A stretch of 64,000 nt of DNA from an uncultured Eubacteriales bacterium (GTDB lineage Bacteria; Bacillota; Clostridia; Oscillospirales; Acutalibacteraceae). Shown in pieces: positions 32,634 through 40,267 of the stretch. The stretch covers positions 1 through 64,000 of the forward strand of contig CAKTDF010000006.1 in NCBI GenBank assembly GCA_934541115.1. The letters run 5' to 3'. Position 1 is the first letter of the stretch; every line of letters begins with the position of its first letter. Position numbers and translations under genes: made by a program. The notes below the pieces were generated by a model that was given only the letters and a program-made list of their open reading frames with translations, was not told the DNA's origin and did no database searches.

Positions 32634-33295
32634 ATTTTGTAATATCTGTTGTGGCACCCGATGCGCTTGAAAGCTTGACAGATACACTGAACGAGCTCGG
32701 TCTGCCATTGACTGTTGCCATGCGCGCCAAAGGTACCGCTGTTAAGAGCATGCTTGAATTGCTTGGAATTGAGTCAAACGAAAGAAGAATGACTGTAGCA
32801 GTTGCAAGCGGCGAAAAAACTGCCGAGTTCATTTCCATGGCAAAGAAAAAGCTCCACATCGGTGTTCCGGGTCACGGAATAATTATTTCTATTCCAATTA
32901 AAAGTGTAGGAGGAGGTAAAACATTGGCTTATTTGAACGGAAACAATCAATTTTCAAAGCATGTGCCGGAAATCAGCGGTGAATACGAGCTTATAACTAT
33001 AATCGCAAACGAAGGACATACCGATTCTGTTATGAATGCAGCAAGAGCCGCAGGTGCAAGAGGCGGAACGGTGCTCCACGGAAAAGGCACCGGTGCCAAG
33101 GGTACACCGAGATTCTACAATATTTCAATAGCAAACGAAAAGGAAGTTATTCTCATCGTTTCTTCAAAAGAGCAAAAAGCCGATATCATGCGTTCTGTTC
33201 TGGAAAATGCGGGTCCGGATTCAGACGCCGGAGCGATCGTATTTTCGCTGCCCGTTTCACAGGTTGCAGGGTTCGGATTTTTTGAAGAAAGCTAA
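32630..33295 (+). CDS. Duplicated PII-family regulatory protein
   Basis: A 221-residue protein that appears to contain two PII-like domains in tandem: about 1-100 (VISVVAPDALESLTDTLNEL; GVPGHGIIISIP) and about 115-221 (LITIIANEGHTDSVMNAARA, GARGGTVLHGKGTGAK, VILIVSSKEQKADIM). The second half keeps the PII strand pattern and the nucleotide-loop GxGxK region. Classical PII proteins have one domain of 112 residues. Its start overlaps the DUF1538 stop, so it is translationally coupled and probably regulates that transporter. Confidence 0.82.
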   Translation: MNFVISVVAPDALESLTDTLNELGLPLTVAMRAKGTAVKSMLELLGIESNERRMTVAVASGEKTAEFISMAKKKLHIGVPGHGIIISIPIKSVGGGKTLAYLNGNNQFSKHVPEISGEYELITIIANEGHTDSVMNAARAAGARGGTVLHGKGTGAKGTPRFYNISIANEKEVILIVSSKEQKADIMRSVLENAGPDSDAGAIVFSLPVSQVAGFGFFEES

Positions 33296-33473
33296 AATCG
33301 GAATTAATCCGGCAAAACTTAAATTTACCGCCAACATCTTAACCTATAATGATCCGTGTTCTCAATGAGGTTGCCGTATTCAAAAGCGGGAAACGTATTT
33401 TCATGAGGTATAAGCTTTACCGCAAGCGAAAAGAGCTTATAATAACAAGAGTATTTTCTAAAGTACCGACAAT

Positions 33474-33531
33474 AAAGACTATATTTCATATGAAGCCTCA
33501 ATCTTATGAGCTTCATGAAATATAGTCTTTT
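33474..33531. terminator. Terminator between convergent units
   Basis: AAAGACTATATTTCAT pairs with ATGAAATATAGTCTTT, with an inner GAAG/CTTC stem, T-rich on both strands. The rest of 33296-33662 holds nothing recognised. Confidence 0.85.
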
Positions 33532-33662
33532 ACTTCTTGTTCCTCAATAAGCAAAAACAGCCAATTGCCGTATCTAAAAAAAACAAGCATAATATTAAAT
33601 GCCGAGTTAAAACAATATAGTCTGTCAAACTCTTTGCTTTTAAAAACTACAAAACATTCAAT

Positions 33663-34409
33663 TTACATATATATTCTTTTAATTACCTCGGGATAGATCT
33701 TTTTGAGTTCTTCACGAGATGAACTTTGGAGTGCAGTCTCAATTTCTTCAATAAGTTCGATATACTTTTTATGTTCCTCGCTATTTAGCTCGTCCTCTGT
33801 GCTTGGCTTGAGATAAATTTTAAGCCACATAAATGCATCCTCGTATTTTTCAAAGTCAAACGCCATATCTGCCCTGTCACGTGAAGACGGCGTATACGGA
33901 AAGTAATGTTGTGTCTTGTGAACGAAAACAACATAATCATAAAGAGAAAAGTCTTCTCTCCGCTCCTTGAAAAGCGGCAAAATAACTGACTTTTCAAAGG
34001 CATTTTTCAATTCTGTTATTATATGTTCTTCACTTTTTTCATCTCTATTTAACATTGTCAGCTTTTCTATTTTGTTCATTTCGCAAAGGGAGCAGTCTGC
34101 AAGCGATACGTCAGCCTCATTCTTTTTTATAAAACAATGTACATAAGATTCGCTGCTCGTTGCCCCATCTTGAAAGAATTTTAAAAAACCAACATGTATA
34201 TCATAAAAAGGCAGACCTGTACTGACAAAACAATCATTATTCTTTATTCTCGCGCGTCCTTTGTCAAGATATGTATAATCCGGATCCTTAAAAACACAAG
34301 CGACAAGATAATACCCTTTTTCAAGCGGTCTAAGAAAACAATTGTTGATTTTTTCAAATCCGTTATTTGAAAAATATTTTTTGATCTCCGCCTTTATTCT
34401 GTCTCGCAT
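33663..34409 (-). CDS. Hypothetical protein, 248 aa
   Basis: I do not recognise a family. The protein is soluble, without signal or membrane segments. Its first 80 residues (IKKYFSNNGFEKINNCFLRP, then KGYYLVACVFKDP) look like a mixed alpha/beta domain faintly reminiscent of DUF4304; the last third is a charged helical stretch. One CSLCEM pair is present. It lies 31 bases downstream of tcdA on the same strand, so it may be the last gene of that operon. Confidence 0.6.
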   Translation of the reverse strand: MRDRIKAEIKKYFSNNGFEKINNCFLRPLEKGYYLVACVFKDPDYTYLDKGRARIKNNDCFVSTGLPFYDIHVGFLKFFQDGATSSESYVHCFIKKNEADVSLADCSLCEMNKIEKLTMLNRDEKSEEHIITELKNAFEKSVILPLFKERREDFSLYDYVVFVHKTQHYFPYTPSSRDRADMAFDFEKYEDAFMWLKIYLKPSTEDELNSEEHKKYIELIEEIETALQSSSREELKKIYPEVIKRIYM

Positions 34410-34440
34410 AATGAATCTCCCTACAATATCGACAGTTTAA

Positions 34441-35148
34441 TCAATACCCTATAATATCTTTTACAACCTCAGAAGCAATTATCAGTCCGGCTACCGACGG
34501 AACAAAAGCGAGGGAGCCCGGTGTCTGGCGCTTTCCGCTTTTTTCTTCGCTTTCTCGCGGCTTTTGCGCCTGTTCTTTTGAGTAAACAACTTTGAGCTTA
34601 CTTATTCCCCTTTTACGCAGCTCGGTGCGCATTACACGCGCAAGCGGACAAACAGATGTCTTGAAGATATCTGAAACCTCAAACCTTGTGGGATCAAGCT
34701 TGTTGCCTGCACCCATGGAGCAGATTATCGGGGTCTTTTCACGCTCGGCTTTCATAACAAGCTCAATCTTCCCGCTGACGGTATCAATAGCGTCAATGAC
34801 ATAATCGAACTGCGAAAAATCAAAAGTGTCTGAATTTTCCGGCAGAAAAAACTCATCGCGAACGTCTATGTTTATATCCGGGTTGATGTCAAGAAGTCTC
34901 CTTTTGAGCACCTCAACTTTTTTTTGCCCTATAGTGCTGTCAAGCGCAATGAGCTGGCGATTGATATTAGTCAAACTCACCGTGTCGCTGTCAACAATCA
35001 TGAGTGTACCTACGCCTGTTCTTGCAAGGGCTTCCGCGGCAAAACCGCCTACTCCACCCACACCGAAAACGGCAACCGCCGAATTTTTCAGCTTTTCAAC
35101 GCCGTCATCACCAAGAAGCAGCCGTGTTCTTGAAAAACGATCGCTCAC
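34441..35148 (-). CDS. tcdA: tRNA threonylcarbamoyladenosine dehydratase (ThiF/E1 family)
   Basis: A 235-residue E1-like enzyme that cyclises t6A37 to ct6A in tRNAs reading ANN codons, using ATP. The nucleotide-binding GVGGVGGFAAEALARTGVG, the LTNINRQ motif and the DAIDTVSGK segment are conserved; Cys in SVCPLARVMRTELRKRG fits the TcdA C-terminal part. The start is GTG 35148, which overlaps the dgkA stop (GTGA); a longer reading would run into dgkA. trmO, acting on the same nucleotide, is about 10 kb away. Confidence 0.88.
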   Translation of the reverse strand: MSDRFSRTRLLLGDDGVEKLKNSAVAVFGVGGVGGFAAEALARTGVGTLMIVDSDTVSLTNINRQLIALDSTIGQKKVEVLKRRLLDINPDINIDVRDEFFLPENSDTFDFSQFDYVIDAIDTVSGKIELVMKAEREKTPIICSMGAGNKLDPTRFEVSDIFKTSVCPLARVMRTELRKRGISKLKVVYSKEQAQKPRESEEKSGKRQTPGSLAFVPSVAGLIIASEVVKDIIGY

Positions 35149-35630
35149 TTTTTGTCTGCCCCTTTCCCAAAACCGAAGAAGATGAAAAGAGTTGCCGGAA
35201 CTATGCTCAGTGCAAACAGAGCAAGCATTAACGGATTTGCGGCAAAATAGCTGAACATCTTTGAAAAAGCGTCTTTTTGAAGCAGAACAAAAAGACCGAC
35301 CGCAACCGCACCAAAAGCACAAACCAAAACGGCACCGGAAGCAGCGTCCTTTGCTTTTTTTGCGAATTCGTCATACCCTTTTGCAGCCAGGTCAACTGCG
35401 TTTTCAATCGCAGTGTTAAAAAGCTCGGCAGCAATAACAAGAACACTTGCAAACACAAGCGCAACCCAGTCAAGCTTTGTGAGAGTAAACCAATCGGTGA
35501 ACGCAAGAATCGAAAACATATACACAACACAGGTCAGATGTATGCGCATATTACGCTCTGTTCTGATTGTTGAAAAAACGCCGCAAAAAGCATAAAAAAA
35601 GCTTTTAAAAAGTTTTTTGTAATTATCCAT
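35145..35630 (-). CDS. dgkA: Diacylglycerol/undecaprenol kinase with extra C-terminal segment
   Basis: A 161-residue integral membrane lipid kinase. The RTERNMRIHLTCVVYMF and AELFNTAIENAVDL motifs carry the catalytic Glu and Asn of DgkA. In Firmicutes this enzyme phosphorylates undecaprenol for wall synthesis. The usual length is about 120-130; here a C-terminal extension adds a fourth hydrophobic helix (NPLMLALFALSIVPATLFIF). ATG 35630 is preferred; an in-frame TTG at 35678 lies before a terminator-like hairpin and lacks a ribosome binding site. It is in the ybeY-dgkA-tcdA series. Confidence 0.85.
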   Translation of the reverse strand: MDNYKKLFKSFFYAFCGVFSTIRTERNMRIHLTCVVYMFSILAFTDWFTLTKLDWVALVFASVLVIAAELFNTAIENAVDLAAKGYDEFAKKAKDAASGAVLVCAFGAVAVGLFVLLQKDAFSKMFSYFAANPLMLALFALSIVPATLFIFFGFGKGADKK

Positions 35631-35634
35631 ACCT

Positions 35635-35666
35635 AAAAACGCCGAAGAGGAACTCTCCTCCCCGGC
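35635..35666 (-). terminator. Terminator-like hairpin between ybeY and dgkA
   Basis: On the minus strand GCCGGGGAGGA, loop GAGT, TCCTCTTCGGC (11 bp, two G-U) then GTTTTT, ending five bases before the dgkA start. It could attenuate readthrough or set the mRNA end; it also buries the GGAGG sequence in its stem. Confidence 0.6.
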
Positions 35667-35681
35667 TTTTCCCTTCAAAAT

Positions 35682-36188
35682 TTATTCTTCCATTGTGTAA
35701 TAGCTGCCGCTTCTTACAAGTCCGAGTTGGGTGAGAACAGACTCTTCCTTTTCTCTCATTCTAACAAGTTCAAGTCCGCCCGGCTCGTGGTCGTAGCCGA
35801 GGAGATGAAGCATTGAATGAACCGTGAGAAAAGCTATCTCACGGTCAAAAGTATGACCGTAAAGCTTCGCCTGTTTGATTGCATGTTCAATGGAAATGAC
35901 GATATCGCCGAGCATCTGCGCACCGGTGTCATTATTCACATCATACACGCCGTCAACGCCAAGCGGAAAAGAAAGCACGTCCGTTGAGCGGTCAACACCG
36001 CGATATTTGAGATTAAGCTTATGTATTTCTTCATCGTCAACGATTGAAACGCTGATTTCCGCCGAGCCTTTGAATCCCTCGTTGACTAAAACGGCGTTGC
36101 AACAGCGCCTGATGAGCATACGCACGCCTGTTGGAATTTTTTCAACGTGCTGATTATTGCTGATTATTACCTTGATTTTATCTTTCAT
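35682..36188 (-). CDS. ybeY: Endoribonuclease YbeY
   Basis: A 168-residue zinc enzyme for 16S rRNA 3'-end maturation and ribosome quality control. The metal-binding motif is HSMLHLLGYDHE (three His), the family's HGxLHLxGYDH. The N-terminal half carries EIHKLNLKYRGVDRSTDVLSFP. Its ATG overlaps the phoH stop by four bases, the standard PhoH-YbeY pairing. Confidence 0.96.
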   Translation of the reverse strand: MKDKIKVIISNNQHVEKIPTGVRMLIRRCCNAVLVNEGFKGSAEISVSIVDDEEIHKLNLKYRGVDRSTDVLSFPLGVDGVYDVNNDTGAQMLGDIVISIEHAIKQAKLYGHTFDREIAFLTVHSMLHLLGYDHEPGGLELVRMREKEESVLTQLGLVRSGSYYTMEE

Positions 36189-37147
36189 TTCTTCTTGTGC
36201 GCCTCCTCATATTTTTCATATGCCTTTATTATGTCCTGAACGAGCTTGTGACGAACGACGTCTTTTTCTGAAAAACGAACCGTCTGAATATCGTCAACGT
36301 TCCTAAGAATCTTGATTATATCGACAAGACCGGAACGCTTTCCGTCCGGAAGGTCGATTTGGGTGATATCGCCGGTAACGACAATCTTTGAGTTAAAACC
36401 CAAGCGTGTCAAAAACATCTTCATCTGCTCAACAGTTGTGTTCTGCGCCTCATCAAGTATTATAAAACTGTCGTCAAGAGTACGTCCGCGCATATACGCA
36501 AGCGGTGCGACCTCAATGTTGCCGCGTTCCTGATATCTCTGAAAGCTCTCCGCGCCGAGCATATCAAACAGTGCGTCATAAAGCGGACGAAGGTACGGGT
36601 CAACCTTTTGCTGAAGATCGCCGGGAAGAAAGCCAAGTTTTTCACCCGCCTCAACCGCAGGACGCGTTAAAATAATGCGATTGACCTGCTTTGCTCTGAA
36701 CGCGCTGACCGCGAGAGCAACGGCAAGATATGTTTTGCCGGTTCCGGCCGGACCGACACCGATGGTTATTGTATTATTCCGAATAGCTTCTATATATTTT
36801 TTTTGACCGAAAGTTTTAGCTTTGACGGGTTTGCCTTTAGCTGTGATGCAAACACAGTCACCGCTTATTGAAGCGAGGCGGTCGTCGTTACCCTCCTTGA
36901 CAAGCGAAACAGCATAGCGGACATTCTGCTCGCCAAGAGCCTCACCCTTGGCAACAAGCGAAAGCAGGGCATTCACTGCACGCTCGGCAAGGGCACAGTT
37001 TTCCTCATCTCCTTGGATCTTCAGTTCACTTCCACGGCTGATGACCGAGACGGAAAATTCATTTTCAATATACTTTATATTTTCGTCAAAGGAACCGAAA
37101 AGACTGACCGCGTGTTCCATTCTTTCTATGTTTACTATGCGCTCCAA
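36185..37147 (-). CDS. phoH: PhoH family ATPase
   Basis: About 320 residues. The N-terminal domain (SLFGSFDENIKYIENEF) is followed by a P-loop GPAGTGKTYLAVALA and Walker B DDSFIILDEAQN, with RIILTRPAVEAGEKLGFLPG between. It is an RNA-associated NTPase of the ybeY operon. Start choice: TTG 37147 has GGGAG upstream; a longer reading from 37216 begins ahead of the predicted -10 (37182-37187) and cannot be on that transcript; ATG 37120 is the alternative. Confidence 0.92.
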   Translation of the reverse strand: MERIVNIERMEHAVSLFGSFDENIKYIENEFSVSVISRGSELKIQGDEENCALAERAVNALLSLVAKGEALGEQNVRYAVSLVKEGNDDRLASISGDCVCITAKGKPVKAKTFGQKKYIEAIRNNTITIGVGPAGTGKTYLAVALAVSAFRAKQVNRIILTRPAVEAGEKLGFLPGDLQQKVDPYLRPLYDALFDMLGAESFQRYQERGNIEVAPLAYMRGRTLDDSFIILDEAQNTTVEQMKMFLTRLGFNSKIVVTGDITQIDLPDGKRSGLVDIIKILRNVDDIQTVRFSEKDVVRHKLVQDIIKAYEKYEEAHKKK

Positions 37148-37181
37148 ACGGGCAACACTCCCTGATACAATAATCAAAGTT

Positions 37182-37187
37182 ATTATA
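37182..37187 (-). promoter_or_regulatory. Extended -10 before phoH
   Basis: On the minus strand TGGTATAAT, an extended -10; no good -35 at 17 bp. It gives phoH-ybeY-dgkA-tcdA vegetative expression separate from the upstream sporulation pair. Confidence 0.5.
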
Positions 37188-37231
37188 CCACGTTTTCCGA
37201 ATTTGTGAATAGTCAAACAAAATTTTTTGGC

Positions 37232-38404
37232 TTAATTTTCAAATTTAATTTTTTGCTTTATTCCCATAAAATCAATGCAACGACTTTTGCCGGAAATCAT
37301 TAGCTTTTCCGCGTCATTGTCTACTTTAAGCTCGGTTTTTAAAACGTTTGTATTCTTATATTTTTCATATGCAGCACGCGTGTATTCATCAAAAATGTCT
37401 TCTTTTTCAAAACCGGTACTGCCGCTTTGAACGGTATAATATGCCCTCGTTCGTTTTTCAACAGAAAACGGCATACTGTGATTGCCGAGTTCAAGAACGC
37501 TTTCTGTTTTAAACTCATCATAATCTCCTCCGTTTTTAAAAAAGCCGAGCGGTATTTTCAGCCAAAAGAATCTTACCGAATATACGCTTCTTGTTGCAGT
37601 GAACACCTTATAGTCGCTTTGATGTTTTTTTTCAGCTGATACAGTGTCACTGTGAAGAGCCGTTATTTTTCCGCGGGCCTCGTGAAAAGATGAAGAAAAA
37701 TCCCTGTTTTCAACAATGCCGCTGATGAGCAGGTCTCCCTTTTTTACGCCGTTACCCTCAAAATTCGCCTTTGTTCCGTTGTGCACCTCAAGAGAAAGCA
37801 GCAAACCGTCAAAATCGGCAACAATATTGCATGGATCGGAATAGGTTTTGCTCTCCGGTTTTTCAATGTAATCGCGCGCCTCAATAACTGCCCTGCTGCC
37901 GGAAACATTGACCGCGACCCAAAGCAATCTGCCGTTGAGCTTTGTTATCATCTTGTCCGCAACCTCATGAACATCAAGAGTCGGTCTGAAACAGCCGAGC
38001 CTGAGTCCGTATTCCTGTGCAACACTCAAAATTTCCGTACTGCTGATATTTTCACTGCCAACGGTTTCAATATTCCAGACAAAAAGCGACATTATGCTCA
38101 TGAACAATACAAAAAAAGCCGCGCCTACAGCCAGACCGACGCGATTCCGGTTTTTGAACATAAAAAACGGAAGACCGTGCTTTGAAATGCAGCGAAGTTT
38201 CATTCCGCTTTGTTTTGCAACGGTCCGCAGCTTAATGTAATCGCGCGCTGTAACAAAGCCCTCAAGCCGTTCATCGTCAAAAGCGAGCGAGCGCACTCCC
38301 AAGCGCCTTTGCTCGCAAAGATTGACAAAGCGTTCACCGAAGCCGCCCTCAGCGCCGAACTTTACATATCCGTTAAATAGCCTGACAAGCTCAACAAGGT
38401 TCAT
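37232..38404 (-). CDS. yqfD: Sporulation protein YqfD
   Basis: A 390-residue mother-cell membrane protein needed for spore development. N-terminal cytosolic part (MNLVELVRLFNGYVKFGAEG), one membrane segment near 87-107 (VGLAVGAAFFVLFMSIMSLFVW), then the large external domain starting WNIETVGSENIS. This arrangement and length match YqfD. GAGGAG precedes ATG 38404, 10 bases after yqfC ends. Confidence 0.93.
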   Translation of the reverse strand: MNLVELVRLFNGYVKFGAEGGFGERFVNLCEQRRLGVRSLAFDDERLEGFVTARDYIKLRTVAKQSGMKLRCISKHGLPFFMFKNRNRVGLAVGAAFFVLFMSIMSLFVWNIETVGSENISSTEILSVAQEYGLRLGCFRPTLDVHEVADKMITKLNGRLLWVAVNVSGSRAVIEARDYIEKPESKTYSDPCNIVADFDGLLLSLEVHNGTKANFEGNGVKKGDLLISGIVENRDFSSSFHEARGKITALHSDTVSAEKKHQSDYKVFTATRSVYSVRFFWLKIPLGFFKNGGDYDEFKTESVLELGNHSMPFSVEKRTRAYYTVQSGSTGFEKEDIFDEYTRAAYEKYKNTNVLKTELKVDNDAEKLMISGKSRCIDFMGIKQKIKFEN

Positions 38405-38414
38405 ACTTTTCTCC

Positions 38415-38684
38415 TCACATTCCAAATTCAACCGAAACAATAGTCCCGGTTACGCAAGCAAGCCCGTCATTCATATTGTTGATGCACAGGCAGTCTCCGC
38501 TGAATTTCACTGTTATACCGCGGCAGTTAAGCTTGATGAAGCTCTTGTCATACTTAATTATTCCGACGCAGCCATCAACGCTCGCCTCTCGATTTGAAAA
38601 AAGTTCAATATGCGGCAAGCACAGTTCATTGCCGCAGCCAAGCGATGATAATTCTTCCATTTTTTCCTTAAAACGTTTTTGCAT
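38415..38684 (-). CDS. yqfC: Sporulation protein YqfC
   Basis: An 89-residue small protein of the YqfC family, always next to yqfD: LPHIELFSNREASVDGCVGI then the NCRGITVKFSGDCLCI strands. In Bacillus it is expressed in the mother cell under sigma-E. Start ATG 38684 after AAAGGA; the first two upstream ATGs in frame overlap the promoter-like sequence. Confidence 0.88.
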   Translation of the reverse strand: MQKRFKEKMEELSSLGCGNELCLPHIELFSNREASVDGCVGIIKYDKSFIKLNCRGITVKFSGDCLCINNMNDGLACVTGTIVSVEFGM

Positions 38685-38712
38685 AGACGTGCGTCCTTTC
38701 TTTATTTGTTTC

Positions 38713-38741
38713 ATAATTATGCCGCGCAGATTTATAATATC
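38713..38741 (-). promoter_or_regulatory. Sigma-E-like promoter of yqfC-yqfD
   Basis: On the minus strand GATATT, 14 bp and CATAATTAT, near the sigma-E pattern (ATATT, 14, CATACAAT). The -10 match is partial. Position and gene identity support mother-cell expression. Confidence 0.4.
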
Positions 38742-38779
38742 ACCCGACAAAGAATCATAGAGTTTAACGGTGATAGATT

Positions 38780-39871
38780 ATGAAAAAAGCAGGCATTATT
38801 TTTAAGTTGGCATTTTTTGGCTTTTTGCTTTTTCTCTGTGCATTTTTCTTTTTGCTGTATCCAAAACAAACCGCAAAAAGTGTTGAAGAAGGTTTAGAAC
38901 TCTGCCTAAAAACTGTTATTCCTTCTATGTTCCCTTTCATGGTGCTTTCCGGCATTTTCACTTCAAGCGTATTCTGCGAAAAGTTAAGCCGTCTGCTCGG
39001 AAAAGCAACCGAATTCATTTTCAAACTGAGTCCGTTCTGTTCTGCCGGAATTCTGCTTTCCGCAGTCGGCGGATATCCTCTCGGCGCTTTCACGGCACGC
39101 CGACTTTTTGAAAACGGTGAAATATCGCAGAACGATTTTAAAAAGCTGTTACTCTTTGCAGTTCTTCCGTCTCCGTCGTTTGCTGTCGGTGCGGTTGGCT
39201 CTGCCATGCTCGGATCAAAAAATGCAGGCTTTTTAATTTATGCCTCCGCTTTGCTTTCATCTTTTGTGCTCGGAGTTTTTTCAAGAATAACCGTTTTTAA
39301 AAGCACCGTTTCTGAACCATTTCAAAAACTACCGGAGCAAAAGACAAGCATTCTTTCTCTAATTTCGTCGTCTGTTGAAAAAAGCGGTCATTCAATGCTG
39401 TTTATCTGTTTTTCTATATTGTTTTTCTCTGCCGTGCTTTCGGTCACGGACTCGTTTTTTCCGTCCGAGCTTGAAAAAATGTTTTGCGCTGCACTGCTTG
39501 AAGTGACCTGCGGCTGCAAAAGACTTTGCGGAAAATTTTCACTGCCGGTAATTGCAGGCGTTGTAGGCTGGGGCGGCTTTTGCACACATTTTCAAATTAT
39601 GAATGAGGTGACGTTATCGGGTCTTTCCCCGGCTGTTTTTCTTTCTTTCAGGCTGCTGCACGGTGCGCTTTCCTCTGTTTTTTGCCTTGCGCTTCTGAAA
39701 ATCTTCCCAGTTGCATGCGAAACATTTGCTCCCGGCTCGGCGCAAAGCATCAGCTACTCAAGCGGTTCTTCACTCGCTTTTTCGCTCTGTCTTGTTGCAA
39801 TGAGCGTGCTGTTGCTCCTTGGCAACAATTTTGCCCTTAACGGTCGAAAACACAAAGATAAAATAGCTTGA
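38780..39871 (+). CDS. ylbJ: YlbJ-like sporulation membrane protein
   Basis: A 363-residue polytopic protein with about eight membrane segments. YPKQTAKSVEEGLELCLKTV followed by IPSMFPFMVLSGIF, GGYPLGAFTARRLFENGEIS and the closing gate-like region fit YlbJ of the nucleoside-recognition (Gate) group, sigma-E controlled in Bacillus. The start ATG follows GGTGAT. It is divergent from yqfC, so two sporulation units share a 95-bp control region. Confidence 0.72.
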   Translation: MKKAGIIFKLAFFGFLLFLCAFFFLLYPKQTAKSVEEGLELCLKTVIPSMFPFMVLSGIFTSSVFCEKLSRLLGKATEFIFKLSPFCSAGILLSAVGGYPLGAFTARRLFENGEISQNDFKKLLLFAVLPSPSFAVGAVGSAMLGSKNAGFLIYASALLSSFVLGVFSRITVFKSTVSEPFQKLPEQKTSILSLISSSVEKSGHSMLFICFSILFFSAVLSVTDSFFPSELEKMFCAALLEVTCGCKRLCGKFSLPVIAGVVGWGGFCTHFQIMNEVTLSGLSPAVFLSFRLLHGALSSVFCLALLKIFPVACETFAPGSAQSISYSSGSSLAFSLCLVAMSVLLLLGNNFALNGRKHKDKIA

Positions 39872-39896
39872 ATTATACAAAATACTGTGCTATAAT
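39868..39896 (+). promoter_or_regulatory. Promoter of the 72-aa Cys-rich protein
   Basis: TTGAAT, a 17-bp spacer and TATAAT with TGC before it. The -35 overlaps the ylbJ stop. Confidence 0.75.
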
Positions 39897-39924
39897 GCAA
39901 TGAGTAATTTTGAGGAGGTGTCTC

Positions 39925-40143
39925 ATGGGGCAGAAGCTTTTCAGCGGTAAAAACTATGAAAAACGTTGTGAATACTGCCTTAAAGGCAGACTTCCGCAAG
40001 ACAGAAGCGTTGTCCTTTGCAGACGGTTCGGCGTGGTTCCACTCGACTTTTCCTGCAGAAAATTTGAGTATGACCCTCTGAAACGTGTTCCCAACAGAAT
40101 CAAGTTCAACGCGTCATTTGATGAAAATGAATTCAAGCTATGA
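39925..40143 (+). CDS. Cys-rich small protein, 72 aa
   Basis: A basic small protein with CEYC (residues 15-18) and two later cysteines (VVLCRRFG and DFSCRKFEYDP), able to bind one zinc as a ribbon. The closing FEYDPLKRVPNR is of a type common in Ruminococcaceae small proteins between ylbJ and ligA as far as I recall. GAGGAGGTG gives a strong start; it has its own promoter and terminator. Function unknown; nucleic acid binding is possible. Confidence 0.78.
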   Translation: MGQKLFSGKNYEKRCEYCLKGRLPQDRSVVLCRRFGVVPLDFSCRKFEYDPLKRVPNRIKFNASFDENEFKL

Positions 40144-40150
40144 AAATCCG

Positions 40151-40174
40151 CCGTCTGAAAAAGACGGTTTTTTT
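40151..40174 (+). terminator. Terminator after the Cys-rich gene
   Basis: CCGTCT, loop GAAAA, AGACGG, then seven T. A further hairpin (AAAACAGATG/CATCTGTTTT) at 40181-40206 sits at the ligA promoter region (extended -10 TGGTAAAAT). Confidence 0.88.
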
Positions 40175-40267
40175 ATTTGAAAACAGATGAAAAATCATCT
40201 GTTTTGTGGTAAAATAAAAGATACAGACAACTGCAGAGTTTTTTCTCTGCCGCACGGAGGAAACAGC

